Assembly: GCF_020740795.1 (NCBI RefSeq)
Contig: NC_067302.1
Location: 591,001 to 655,000, forward strand
Direction: 5' to 3'
DNA from: Apus apus
Lineage: Eukaryota; Chordata; Aves; Apodiformes; Apodidae
DNA length: 64,000 bases
Shown: positions 43,961 to 56,200 of the stretch, piece after piece
Numbering within the stretch: position 1 is the first letter of the stretch
Layout: every line of letters starts with the position of its first letter
The notes under the pieces: model-generated
What the model was told of the DNA's origin: nothing
Seen by the model: only the letters and a program-made list of their open reading frames with translations
Database searches by the model: none
Program-made: the position numbers and the translations under genes

Positions 43961-46900
43961 CCCTTTGGAGATCCTAACACATACCTTTAACTGCTGATAG
44001 AAGAATACCTGGGCTGCCCTGTTTTCCCCAAACCATTCCCCTCCTGTGGGAAGTACTGACTGCCCAGCCCCTCCCCCTCCCCTGCCTCTTTGGTGCAGTT
44101 TAATATAAAAGTTATTTCTGTTTCCCTGGCTATCACGTGTCTTGTGCAATATTTCTGTAGCCTCTGGACAAACATATGAGAGAGAGCAAAGGTGAACCCT
44201 GGGTGATGTCTGGGCTGGTAACTGCTCTGTGGGGGGAGCATGCCTGGCAGGCTCGGGGTGCCTGTTGGTGTCCCAGGACACAAAAGCAGGAGCAAGCAGC
44301 TCCCCTTTCACTGGCAACCAGTAACCAGTGGTTGAGCAGCATGCTCTGGCTGTATTTCAGATGACAAGTGCATTAAAGGCGCTGGTTGCAGGGTCAGGCT
44401 GTGGCTGAGCCCTGCTCCCCAGCCCTCAGGACCCCCCAGCTCAGCTCTGGGGGTTGATGCTGCTGCACAGCCCTGGCTGCGGGGCCCCAGATCAAAGCTC
44501 TCCCCCCTCATGCTGTGGGACTGGGAAGGCAACGGATGTTCGGACAAATATTGGCACCTGGGAATATTCACATCACGTTCCAGGGCTGGGAAAACACACC
44601 ACTGCCCATGCTCAGGGCCTGACCTTTTTAACTATTCAGAGCGCAAAACCAAATGGCTTTGGAGTGCTATCTGCTCTGAAATGGGTGACAAAGCATAACA
44701 ATGACCACTTCTTATTCAGCAGATGTGATCTCTAGTCACTTTGTGCCCAGCTGTGTGTATTCAGGCTCAGAGCTGTTGACTTAGCAAGAAAATGACTGGC
44801 TGTTGCCCTGCAGAGCTTGCCAAGCTGCCCTTGGACTGGATGATGTTCCTTCATGTGCTGCAGCACCATAATTGCTCTTCCATCAGTCCTAAGGCAGGGA
44901 GATGGAGGGTGCCCTGCCAGGGGGATTTGTTCTGAAGGATCTTGAGCTGCTTTGTGCAATAGAGGAGGACACCACAAAGCCAAGGGTCTGGTGGTTTGTT
45001 TGATTCCTGTGACCGGAGCACATCTTCTGTGGAACAGTGAGTGATGTCCTACAAATGTGGTGCTCCCTGCTTGAGAAGGGGTTGCTGTAACAGTGGAACT
45101 GGAGGGTTTTGGTAACAGTTGCTGACAAAAGTGTTGTCAGTTTCCTTGTGGGCTGAAAATCGCTTTAAACTCCTGGTTGCCTAACCAAGGTTTCTCAAGA
45201 CTTTCCCTAAATCGCCTCTCTGGCACTGGGAACAACTCTGAGGATTTCAGTGTGAGAGGAAATTCCCCCCAAGTTCGGAGGGAAGCGAGTGCTCAGCTCT
45301 GCACCTGCACTGCTGCTGAGTTTATCTCTGGCAGATGGTGGAGCAGCTCTGCCCTTTGGCCAGGCTGGCAGGAGAAGTGAGTCCCTGCCCTAGGAGGTAC
45401 CCGGGGCAGAGCAGGATGAGAAGGGAGTAGAGTTGGGAGTGAGTCCCTTGTGATGTTGCTTCCTTCTTTTCTCCTCTTTACCCTATGGTGGCATCACCTG
45501 GTGCAGGAGGACAATGTGCTCTCCCCATCTTCTCCTGGAACACTCCTGTCGATGCTGCGTGCCCAAAGGGTGGGAGCACGGGGGCCTCCCCGGGATGCTC
45601 TGGGGCTCTTCCTCCTCTTCCTCAATCCTGGGGGGCTCAAAACACCAGCTTTGCTGCACTGCCTTTGTTTGCAGAAGCCCTGGAAGCCCTGGCTGTCTCT
45701 TGGCTGGGGCTGCAGGAGGAGGGGCTGTGGCAGCAGATGGTCCCTGCTGGGGGGTTTGGAGGCCTCCTTGCAGGCAGGTTGGGGGGGGCCCTTTCACTGC
45801 CTGGGGGGGAGGGCTTGTGTCTCCCATAGGCAGTTCCCAGCCGAGTGCCTCTATAGGATTATGCTGCTATTCATCTAATTGAAATTGTATTTGGAGCCAA
45901 GTGACAGTATCTCTTTCCTTGGAGGATCTATTATGCATAAACTGAGCACAAAGGCATCTCCTGCCAATGGAGAGGGGGTGTCCGGCAACCAGGGACCTGA
46001 TCAACTCCAGCTCTGCTGAGCATGGCCCTGGTCCCCCCTGCACCTCAGCACAGCCTCTCCTTTCAGCCCTCTCTCCAGAAGAGCTGGTTTAGAGGCTGCT
46101 TTCCCTTGCATTGCCCTGCTCTGCTTGCTGACAGCACTGTGAAAGGCCTGGCTCCTCCAGCAGGGATGTCCCACCTCACCGCGGTGGCAGGTCCCCAAGC
46201 CCTTGTCCCCCTGTCATGCTGCCCCAGCAGGCACAACACCTGGGGGCTGGGAGGAAAATGGCAGCATCACCCTGGGGTGAGAGCAGCTTGCTGGGGCCAC
46301 CCTGCAGAGGACACCCCTCTGACACAGCACCCGCTTGTAGCCGTATCTCCCTCAGGGGACGTGGAGCTGTGGGGGCACAGGGAACCTGCAAATCAGTGCA
46401 ATGATCTCCGTGGAGAAGGAGGAGAGTGAAAAAAATAATAAATCACACCCCACCCACGACGGCTTCATGGCTGAAATCACCTTGCACACACCCTCCTGGA
46501 AGAGCTGCCAGGGTTCATTTGCTATCAGCTCCTGCCTGCAGATAAGAACGAGACCCACTTCTTGGAGCTGCACGTGGGAACAGAACTTCTAAGCAGAGAA
46601 GGATTTTATTTTATTTCTTTATTTTTTTTAAATAAAAAAGAAAAAGTAAAGATCAAGATGACTGCCCTTGGAAAGAGCTGCGTGAACCTCTGGCATGATG
46701 CAAAGGGCACAGCTCCTTGGCAGGGAGGCAGAGCTGTGGGAGCAGGGCCAGCCCCGTCCGAGGCTGCAGGCGGTGGGGACGGAGCAGGGCTGGTCTCCTG
46801 CCCACACGGGCTGTTCCTGGAGTCCCTGCTGGCTGAGGTGGTTGTCAAGTATAATCCCTCTGAGCACAGCCCGTGCCGGGGCCCGAGGCTCTGCCTGCAG

Positions 46901-48395
46901 CCCTGGAACTGCCCTGTCTGCCCAGCCCTGGTCCTGCCACCTGTGGATTTGCAACCCGGGCTGTCCTGCCAGGCCGGCTCGGGCAGCTGGGTCTCTGGAG
47001 GGGTGGGAGCTGCTGGGGCACTCGATGGCTTGGTGAGCAGCAGCTGCGGCTGGCAGGGCCATCCTCAGGTCACAGACATGGTCCCTGTGGTGGCCTGGAC
47101 ATGGACAACACTGGCCAGGCCAGCAGATACACCTTGGCTGTGCTACAGGAGCACTGTCCTGGGTCAGGCTCAAAGGAGCACTTGCCTTAAACATCCCCTT
47201 TGCTCCTTTAGGGACACCATCCTGGGCCACTGACCAGCTTCCTGTGGCCTTGGGAGACCTTAGGTCTCCACTGGTAAGAAGAAAGGAAGATCAAAGCCCC
47301 CCTGACACACGTGTGACCCCGGGGTGCAGGGATGGACGAGGCCGGCTCAGCTGCTCTCAGCTGCTCTCGCTTTCCTGCGAGGAGCCCTGGTCTGGGACGC
47401 TGACAGTGGCTGCTCCTCTGCCCTTAAAATCTGGAGAGAGAGTGACCTCCACAAGCCTCATTCTCCTGGTCCTTCCTGTGAGACAGCTGCTTCCTCATGA
47501 CCCCTTTCCATCCCTCCTCCAGTGAATATCTTTCCTCTGCTAATATTCCCATCCATCCTCTTCTAGCACCTCTTCACAGAAAAGACAATAGAAGTGCTTG
47601 GGTCCACCAGGCCCTGCACCCCTCATGGCATGTGTGTGCAAAGTGAAACCCAGACACAAACTGCTTTTAGAGTTTTTTTTTAACACAGTGTCGGCAATTT
47701 GGAGTTCAGCTCAGGCTGTGGAATTTTGTAACAGAAACCTAAAAATTACCTGAAGGGAGAAGTCTGGATGTGAAAGCAGCAGGAGAAGCAGTGAGAAGGG
47801 TTGAAAGAATGGCACATGCTCCTCTGCTACATCAGCAGGTCATCAGGAGCAGAGCAATCGGCATGCAACTTCTCAAGATATCTGGAACAGTAAAACAAAG
47901 GACAGCCTAAAACAAAGGAGAGGTTGCACCCAGAAAGGAGCTCAACCAGTGAGTAAACAGTGCACAATGACTTACAGGCAAGGACAGGATGAAGAAGCAG
48001 ATGACAATCAGTGGCTGTTCCTGAGGGGCAGAGGAGGCTTGCACAAGACCCAGGGTGTTGAAGCAGAGCAACTAACCCACCTAAGGAGAGCCCAGGAGCC
48101 ATCATGAGGTATTAAGAGCTGCTGTCCCTTACTTGCCAAGTTACCACAAGTGGTCCTGACCCACTATTTGGGCACATACACCTTGGGACTTGTATAGGAG
48201 AGAATGAGTGAGTGAGTGAAGCCTGGAAGAGTCTGAGTGTGAGTTGAATCACTTTTGTAAAAAATAATCCTTGCCTTCCCCTCCTAGGTGATCTTGCATT
48301 GAACCTTGTGTGGAAACTGGAATTTTTGCATTCCCCAGTGACCTCCATGGCCATTTCTAATTGTGGTGGTTTGTGTTTTCCCGTGGATGGACCAG
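43961..48395. other. unique sequence, no gene recognised
   Basis: Unique DNA. A GC-rich, moderately CpG-rich patch at about 46740-47060 carries overlapping frames of 223 codons (46562-47233, plus) and 200 codons (minus), both without recognisable domains. A/T-rich low complexity lies at 46600-46655. A G-rich patch lies at 45777-45813. No interspersed repeats were recognised. Confidence 0.4.
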
Positions 48396-48534
48396 AGGGG
48401 CTCTGCAGTCACCTCCTGCAGCTGCTGCCAGGGCTGCTGTGCATGGATCCTGCTGCTGGCACTTGCTTTGTGCCATGCATGCCTCAGTGCCAGCTGCAAA
48501 CTGTTGCAATGCAATGTCATCTGCTGTGGTTCCT
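48396..48534. repeat. 139-bp direct repeat, copy 1
   Basis: Base for base identical to 50127-50265, starting at AGGGGCTCTGCAGTCACC and ending at GCTGTGGTTCCT. The flanks differ at once on both sides (G before and A after this copy; A before and G after the other). It has no CR1 or LTR signature and no TG...CA ends. Five of the six frames are open throughout, including a minus frame reading GTTADDIALQQFAAG; no family is recognised. On the minus strand an AG precedes the repeat in both copies, which would suit a 3' splice site, but no donor follows at the other end. Confidence 0.97.
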
Positions 48535-50126
48535 AGCAGGACACAGCTTCTGCCATGTGCATGCTGCTGGTTTCTGGTAGACAGGCAGGGTTGGGATACC
48601 TGCCCGAGGTGCAGGAAGGGTACACCAGGGATTAGCAGAGATGCAGCTAAAGCCAAATGGCTTTGCAAACTGCTTGACCTTATGGACACAGGCAATGGCA
48701 GAGCAGCCTTTAACCAAGCCCTGTTTGTTCAGTGCTGGACTGGATCTGTGCAGCTACAAATCACTGCTGCATCTCCCAGCAGCTCAGGGGAGTGTAAGTT
48801 ACAAAGCATTTTTGCAATGGAGATGTTTTCCTGGGAGTTCCCAGGTTAGAGGCACTAACCAAGACCCTGTGGGCACACAGATTTAAGTGGTTTGTGGCCA
48901 GTTTCAGCTGCCCATGGCTTCCTATGATAAAACTCAGTGAGTGTGTGTGTGTGTGTGTGCAAGCCAGACCCCAGCTGTGCACACTGACCCCTCTGCAAGC
49001 ACACGGCTGGTGTTGGGCACTAGGCTGCTGTCGGGTGCTGTGGGGATCCTGAGCCCATCCACCTGCAGCATCAGTCTGCTCTCACTGTTGGGGTGCTGCA
49101 GGCTGGAAGCTTGCAGGGAACCCTCCCGATTCACCCTGCTGATTTCTCCCCACCAGCAGGCTCTCAGGCTGCTGGCGTGACTGGCTGCATCTCCCCACAG
49201 CCCAAGGCACCTCCGAACCTCCTCAGTTGGAGGCAGCTCTCAGCCATGTGTGACCTCTTTGTACCTTCTGCTGCCTTGACAGTAGCAAACGTTATCATCA
49301 TTCCATGGATATGATGCTTGGGATGTTTAACCCAGAACTACCTGTAGTCTTTGGCCAGGCTCTGATGTTATTAATTAGATAAAATGTGATTTACTTAAAC
49401 CATAGTAGCCTTCACATAATAAAAAAAGAGTTTCAGTTTCCTGCTGGGTTATAAACACAACACAATAAAGGCTTTAAAAGTGCATAAACATGTGCTTTGT
49501 TTTTCTCAGTGCACCTGCCCCAACTTGCAGTGATGCACCAGGCATGGAAAAATGTTAAATACCAGCTGTGCCCCCAGAGTCTTCTCCTCGAGACCAAGAT
49601 CTTCCCTTTATTATGCACTTATTTAATCTTTTTGAGTTCTATGCAATGCTTGAATTAGGGGAAAGGGCAAGGCTGGGAGATGCAGCAGCACCAGCAGGAC
49701 TGCTGGGCCAGGCTGCCCCTTCTGCCACCAGTGGGGACTTGACTCCTGATGAGTTCTTGGAGTTTTTTTAAATCCAGCTTTTTTCCCCAAAGCATGGAAT
49801 AGACAATTGCTTTTATTGTCCTTCTGCAACTGCTGGAATCTTCTTCATCCTACAGAAAACATCCTATACTTCTGTGTGTTGGTCCCTGCCTCCTCACTGG
49901 GGGTGCCTTGCCAGGTGTTTTCTTAGTGTCTGCACAAGCTGTAGCTTTTCTCATTAGCTGGGTCAGGCAGCCAGGAGCTCAGTTCACATCCTCCTCCTAC
50001 AGAGGCAGCTCATCCCTCTTACCCTGAGTCTGACCTTGCAGCCTTCTACTGCCACAGCTGCTCTTTCAGTTGCCACAGGTTCTGCAGCCACCAGGCTCCA
50101 GGGTCCCAGTCCAGCTCAAACACAAA
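48535..50126. other. unique sequence between the 139-bp repeats
   Basis: This spacer is not itself duplicated in the window. It contains the GT microsatellite at 48937 and an A/T-rich block at about 49330-49500 (for example GATGTTATTAATTAGATAAA). No gene was recognised. Confidence 0.4.
48937..48959 (+). repeat. GT dinucleotide microsatellite
   Basis: About ten uninterrupted GT units, preceded by GTGA. Short and perfect, so probably length-variable. Confidence 0.92.
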
Positions 50127-50265
50127 AGGGGCTCTGCAGTCACCTCCTGCAGCTGCTGCCAGGGCTGCTGTGCATGGATCCTGCTGCTGGCACTTGCTTT
50201 GTGCCATGCATGCCTCAGTGCCAGCTGCAAACTGTTGCAATGCAATGTCATCTGCTGTGGTTCCT
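50127..50265. repeat. 139-bp direct repeat, copy 2
   Basis: Same orientation and no differences from copy 1 at 48396-48534, offset 1,731 bp. The sequence is preceded by CACAAA and followed by GTAGCTG. The lack of any difference implies either a very recent copying event, gene conversion, or an assembly artefact. No target-site duplication around either copy could be seen. Confidence 0.97.
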
Positions 50266-52559
50266 GTAGCTGTTTCCAAGTGCCGAGCTTGATCTTGTTT
50301 GATTTGTCTTACCCTGCACAGCTCAGTGTGCTCTGCTCTGAACTGCTTCCCTGTCCTGCAGCCAGCAGCCCTCAGCTGGCAGGTGGAGTGATCTCACCTG
50401 TGCTGGCCCCTGGTGATGTTTCTCTCTGTCTCTGCAGAAATACAGAAAAATAAAGACTTGGTCTTTCCCTTCCCCTCTCCCTGAGCAGCCCTGAGGTTTC
50501 CCTGCCCAGGAGGGTTGAGCACTCCTTTTGCTGAGCGTGGCAGATGTTCCCCACCCCATCAGCCAGAACACTGTGGGACAGTCTATCCCACAGTCTATCC
50601 CAGTCTGTTTTACACCTGGGGCCTCGGGCTGTCAGTGGCAGAAAACACATCTTCATCCAGAAGTGGTCCAGAGAATGGCTGGTGCTGCTGGCCAGAGGCA
50701 GATGACCAGAGCAGGATGTGTGAGAAGCCAGTGGTGGGTGAGGCATGGCCCACTGCCTCTCCTTGCAAAACTGGAGGACTCTGTGAGCACCAACCAGCTG
50801 GGAATGAGCTGGGATCACTTAGTGCTGGCCACTGTGTTGGGGTGTGAAGAGCTTGTGGTCCAGACCTGCATCTGCCAAAAGGGGGCTGCTGGATGCCAGC
50901 CAGCAACTCTGCTCTCCTTGGGTGCCAGTGGGAGATGGACTCCCCAGCCTCAGAGGACCTGAGCACTATTTTGTTTTCATCCACTGCTATTACCCTCTTG
51001 TTAAAAACAGATGGTTGATTGGTTTCATTTTTACGTGGAATGTGGTGCTCAGCTGTCTCTGCAGTTTCATACCCTCTTCAGCCAGAGCTAACTGAAAAAT
51101 ACTGAAACCAGGAGGTGCACAGGAGCAACCTTCTCAGGGCTCTGCACAACTTCATCACTCTCAGCCACGAGAGTGATGCCAATCCATCTATGGTCTGGCT
51201 TTCTTACATGGTCTGGAGATGTTCTTGCTGTGGGTTAATTCACTTAGAATGAAAGGATTTGAGATATGTGGGTCTCAATGTCCAAGCTGGAACTGCTCAA
51301 CATCATGGCATAAAGCTACATGGTCCAGCCCCCCTGGCTAATGCTTCTGAACAGCTCCTGCACCTCCTTCCCCTGGGACTGTTTATAATCTCACTGGAGC
51401 TTCAGCATGGAGGTGGGGAGGGAAACCTTCCCTGCAGGAGCTCACAAGCTGTAGTTGCTGACCCCCACACTCACTTCAGCTCCCTTTCAGCTTTGTTTTG
51501 AACTGAGTTAGACAAGGACACCTGGCAAGCTGCTTCTCCTGCCCCCACAGGGGACAACTCTTCTGCAGGAGCATCTGGGATGTGGAACAGCCAGTACAGA
51601 GCTGGAGGGGTCCCAGCAGGCAGGGTAGAGAGTTGCCCTGCGAGGGGTGTCAAAAACAGGGCCATAGCCATGGTATTTCAGACTGCTGGGCAACCTGGCC
51701 AGGGGAATTTCTGGAGCTTTTATTCATTGGGTGCAGGGAAGTTAATTAGGTTTCTGAAATATCTTGGAAATGTTACTCCTGGTGGGTTGCCCTGGCCTGT
51801 TTTTCCTAAGAAGCAATTCACCCCCAGCCTGTGCAATGAGCCCGGAAACTGTTGCCCTGCTGCTGGCTGTGGGAAATGGGAAACACAATGAGAAGGGCTC
51901 AGTAAGGGGGATCCAAGGAGAGTGATGCAAACCCAGCAGGATGAGCAGGAGACTGGGGCAGTGGGGGGACGGGGACACAACAGCAATGTGGAGTTCTCCA
52001 GGATCCATCAGGACCGTTGATGGTCCTCAGCTCCACCAGCACCATGCCCTGCCCAGGGAGACACAAGAGAAAAAGCAGCAGCATGAATGTCACCAGTCCC
52101 CAGTGGTGTATCCACTTCACCTGTCCTTGTTACCATCATCTCATCTAGGAGCTCCTTCTGGTCTACAAAGTGCTGGACATCTGAGAGGGGGGGACAGGAA
52201 CCTGCACCACTGAGCTGCAGCTGTTTGCACAGCCAGGACTGCCAGAAAACAAACACCAGGCAGGGGAAAAAGGCACAAACTGTATTTGCATGAGCCGAAA
52301 AGGGGAGACAAGGAAGAAAACACCCACTTGTAGAAAAGCCCATGACTCACTAAAGCCTCTGGCCTCTGCAGACCAGAGCCAACTGAGGTCACTGGTATGT
52401 GATTAGCTTGCTTTTTCCCATCTTGATTTTCTTTGGTGTGACTTGTTTTTTCACGAGGGTTTGCCAAGTGATTTAGACGAGCAATTATCAGCTGATTTTC
52501 ACTAGATCTCACTTCCCATCCCATCAGTCTATAAGCATCTGAAACCATTTCCTGTTTGA
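50266..52559. other. unique sequence, no gene recognised
   Basis: Unique DNA. A strong acceptor-like tract (TTTCTCTCTGTCTCTGCAG) ends near 50437, followed within about 12 bases by AATAAA. A 12-bp unit (ACAGTCTATCCC) is tandemly doubled at about 50577-50600. No gene or interspersed repeat was recognised. Confidence 0.4.
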
Positions 52560-52760
52560 TTTAGGGCAAATTGTTCAAAATCTCAAGGAAGAGGCCATTT
52601 AAATAATATTTGGTTTGAGTTAGTCTTAACATTTAATTTGAATAATTTACATTTTATCCTCTTCCAACATTTATAAAAATAGTTTTATAAATTGCTAGAC
52701 ATGTCTAAATGAAAAGTTATTTTTTTAACAATAGAACAGGTTAGTTTTTAGACCAATCAC
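52560..52760. promoter_or_regulatory. AT-rich block
   Basis: A strongly A/T-rich island with CATTTAAATAATATTTGG and ATTTAATTTGAATAATTT runs and no open frame. It includes a single perfect p53-type decamer AGACATGTCT at 52697-52706. A full p53 site needs two adjacent decamers, so this one is not called. Confidence 0.2.
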
Positions 52761-53124
52761 TCATTCTTTTAGAAAGCAGCCTCCCCCAACTCTTTTATTT
52801 TGGATGAGGTTTGGGTTGTTTCCCTCCATCAGTTGCAATTTCTGTTCAGGTGCATTTGCACCCACACATTTCCTCTGGGCAACCTCCGGCCAGGTCGGGT
52901 GCAGCCAGACTCTTGGGATTTCTTGGGACTGCTCCTGAATTATTGTTGCTTGTGATGAGATCTATTGCTAAACAACAGAGTGTTGTTGCTGCTCTGGTGG
53001 AGAGTGAGACTGCAGGGGAGAGATGGATGCCCTGCAAACAGGGTGTAAGCAGTTGGAGGGGGAGCCAGGTGGGTGGGCAGGGCTGCTCTGTTCACAACCT
53101 TCAGCACATGGCTGTGGTTTGGCT
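52761..53124. other. unique sequence, nothing recognised
   Basis: Spacer between the AT-rich block and a CR1 fragment. No gene or repeat was recognised. Confidence 0.35.
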
Positions 53125-53240
53125 GGATCACAGAATCACCAAGGCTGGAGAAGACCTCTGAGATCATCAAGTCCAGCCTATGACCAACACCACCACATGG
53201 GCCAGACCTTTCCTTGAGCACCTCCAGGGACGGTGCCAGC
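53125..53240 (-). mobile_element. CR1 LINE 3' end fragment, minus strand
   Basis: GGATCACAGAATCACCAAGG, AGACCTCTGAGATCATCAAG and TCCTTGAGCACCTCCAGGGA follow the reverse-complement CR1 order. It is a short copy, 5'-truncated near 53240, with one and a half tail units. Confidence 0.9.
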
Positions 53241-56200
53241 AGCCACTTGCAGTTGAGTGAGACATTTCCCAGGAGATGCACAGAAGGAAGGACTCTCTCC
53301 TGGGAGCAGCTGGTTCTGCTCTCAGCCAGCCCAGCTTCCCGGGCTCAGCCATTCTTCTCCTTCATTATACGTGAGCTCAGCAGTTCTGGTTTTGTCAAAG
53401 GGAATAAACAGAGAACTGAATGGTGCCTGCACGGGGCTCGCGTGTGAGTGAGAGCAGATGGCAGCAACTGGGAGCTGCCTCGGTGCTCTTGCCAAGGGAG
53501 AGAATTTAACTCTTCACTCTGCAGCATGGCAGAAGGGAAAAGGTTGCTGGGCTTCTGCAGGCAGCTCCCAATGTCTCCTGTGGCCATGCAGGAGCCACAA
53601 CTCTACCATCCTCCAGTCTTGGTTGGCCTTAGGGTGGGTTGGCTCCTGCTGAAAAATATGGCCATGGTCCCAGAAGGGAGACATGCAGCTTCCCCATGGG
53701 TCTGAGAACAAGCCTTGGTGTTGGCTGCTGACTCAGAGCACCCTCCTTCCTGCCTTACCTTGGGTATTGCTCCTTGTCCTTGTTTTTCTTTCTGGTTCCT
53801 TTGGGCTGAGCTCACTGTGGAGATGTGAGCTGTGCCACTGCTGGTCCATCACAGCAGCCTCTCCAGGAGGAGTCCTGAATTAGGTTCTCACAAATGTTCT
53901 CACAAATATGAACAACAATATGAACATAACTATAAAAACGTGCAGGAACCAGAAAGGCAGATGAAGGCAACTGTGGCAACAGGGTCAAAGGCAGAGCATG
54001 GCTAAGCTGCATCCCAGCAGCAAAACATGAGGGCAGGTGTCACAGGGAGTAGGTTCATTTGGCAAAGTATGGCTCTCTCTGAGTTCCTGTGAGCCTCCTC
54101 CTGCTCACCTTTGTCAACAAGGAGCACAGGACACAGTCCATCTCTTCCCAGACAGGTATCTCTTTTTGGTCTGGCCAACAGTTAAACCCCACACTCTCTT
54201 GTGAATGTAGCACTTCAAGCAACCCCTGAGACACAGACACCAACCTTGGAGACTCTTTCACTTACTAGGTGACCTTCACATCCATCCTGTCTTGGCTGTG
54301 CTTCAGGATTCATTTTGGGAGACTCAGACAGTCCCTCCTGGCTTTTTCCTCTGGGATGGGACCCCCAGAAATTGAATCAGCACAAAACACCTCGACACAT
54401 TGAAGGGACATAAGCAAGAGGGAAGACAATGTGAGCAGTTACCAGGACACCTTTTTTGCGCCCCTCTGTGTTTATTGTTTAGAAGTTGGATCCTCATGAA
54501 AGAGAGTCATAGAAGACCTCTGGGTCCTTTGAGCACAGACTTTGGCTTTTTCAGGGTCTAGCCCCTGGGGTTTGCCAGAGATACTCTGTCTTTTTAGTAT
54601 GGATGAGGCCAGAAGGAGCAGAAGGCTGGGATTAGATGCTCAGATCCCCCCCCGAACCAACGACAGGTTCATCGCTCTTTCTCCACGGCTCCACTTCTCC
54701 TCTGGATGAATTTAGACCCACACAAGACTAATGCTGCAGAGCACCAGATCTAAACTCTGTTATCAGCCAAGCTGCAGTGTAGTCTGTGATGGTACAATGA
54801 CCTCAGAGAGGATCTGGTGAGGAAAAATAAATGGGCTTTGCCCTTTTTTTACTTCCTTAAAGAGCCTGCCCAGCGTGGCTTCCTTGTTTTTTCACATTTG
54901 ATTTGCCAGGAAGGTCATGTCTGACATTTCTTGGCTTTCCTGTAGGACTTGTTAGAGGTCTCACATGCAGAAAATGAGCTTCATCTGACCCTCACTTATA
55001 AGTACTGAAACTTAAAGGACTAACCTTTTCTCCCTGCTGTTTATTTAGTCATGGAGTGAAGCAAACAAGAAAGACTGATGTGTTTAACCACTTTGTCACA
55101 ACTCAAGCAACAGGACTATGGTTATCTGATGCTACAAAACCACCTGCTCTTTCTCATCCAGAAACTCAGCAAGTTGGACATAGAAGATCTGACTTTCTGA
55201 TGTTGAAAGAAAATAAACAAGCCTCTAGTTTTCCCCTCAGGGAAACAAATGTTCTTTTGTTATTTCAGTGTGGCACTTCAACCAGCTCAAGATTGGAAAT
55301 TCAGAATTAATATTTTTTAAAAAAATCACAAACATGCATTTTGCAATCCTGCAATTGCACTGCTGCTCCTACCAAGAGGGAAAAGCATAACTGGAAAGTC
55401 TTTCACTATCCCTTATGCCAATGCCTTCCCTTCTTCCTTGGCCAGTCTTTGCTTGGCTGCTGGGCACTGCCCCAAAAAGAGATTTTGGAGAAGATGAGGG
55501 GACTGTCTGTCCCCCCCCACAAGGCTCTGTTCTGCCTCCTCCCCTTGTCCAGAGAAAGGGGGTCAGGCTGCCATGGCTTCTTTCTCCATCTCTGCAATCT
55601 CCTGGGTGAAGGGGACAAACCTTTCCAGGATCAGGCTGTGCCCACACAAGGTGGATGAGGTTGAGGTGGGGAACAGGTGAAATAGAAAGGATGCTTCATG
55701 ATTAAGATGTAGAAGGAAGGAGAAGTGTTCCCATCCCTGGCAGAGACATGGAAAGCCCTTCCCCTGTGTCCCTGCCCTCCCCTCCACGCTGGTACAAGGA
55801 GGGAGCAGGGACTTGCTCAGGGAGAGGAGCTGGGAGCTGCAGACGTGCTGGCTCTGCTGGCCCTGACCTGTGTCCTGACCCTGTGTTTCCATGTGTGAGG
55901 GATGTTTTCCCTGAAAGTCCCACACAGTAGCCAGGAGCACCCTGAGGGGAGGCTTCTGAATGGGTGTTGCCAAAGAGCTGTGGCCTGGGAGTCAAAGCAG
56001 CCCAGTAGGGAGAGAAAAACTCCTTTACTAAAACCCTGTGAGGTGACTTGGGCCCAACAAACCCTGGGATTTTTCCCACTGTGCAGGAGTGGGGCTGGGA
56101 CTGATGGCCTCTGAATAACAGCCACAGGCACAGGGCAGCTCTGTGTCTTTAAAGGGTGTAAGGAGCAATGTGGTCCCTTCTGGGGCTCTGCAGCAATTTA

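Noticed and set aside
46562..47233. 223-codon plus-strand frame in GC-rich DNA
   Set aside because: Overlapped by a 200-codon frame on the other strand; no recognisable family, first part crosses low-complexity A/T runs.
52697..52706. perfect p53-type decamer AGACATGTCT
   Set aside because: Only one half-site; no adjacent second decamer.
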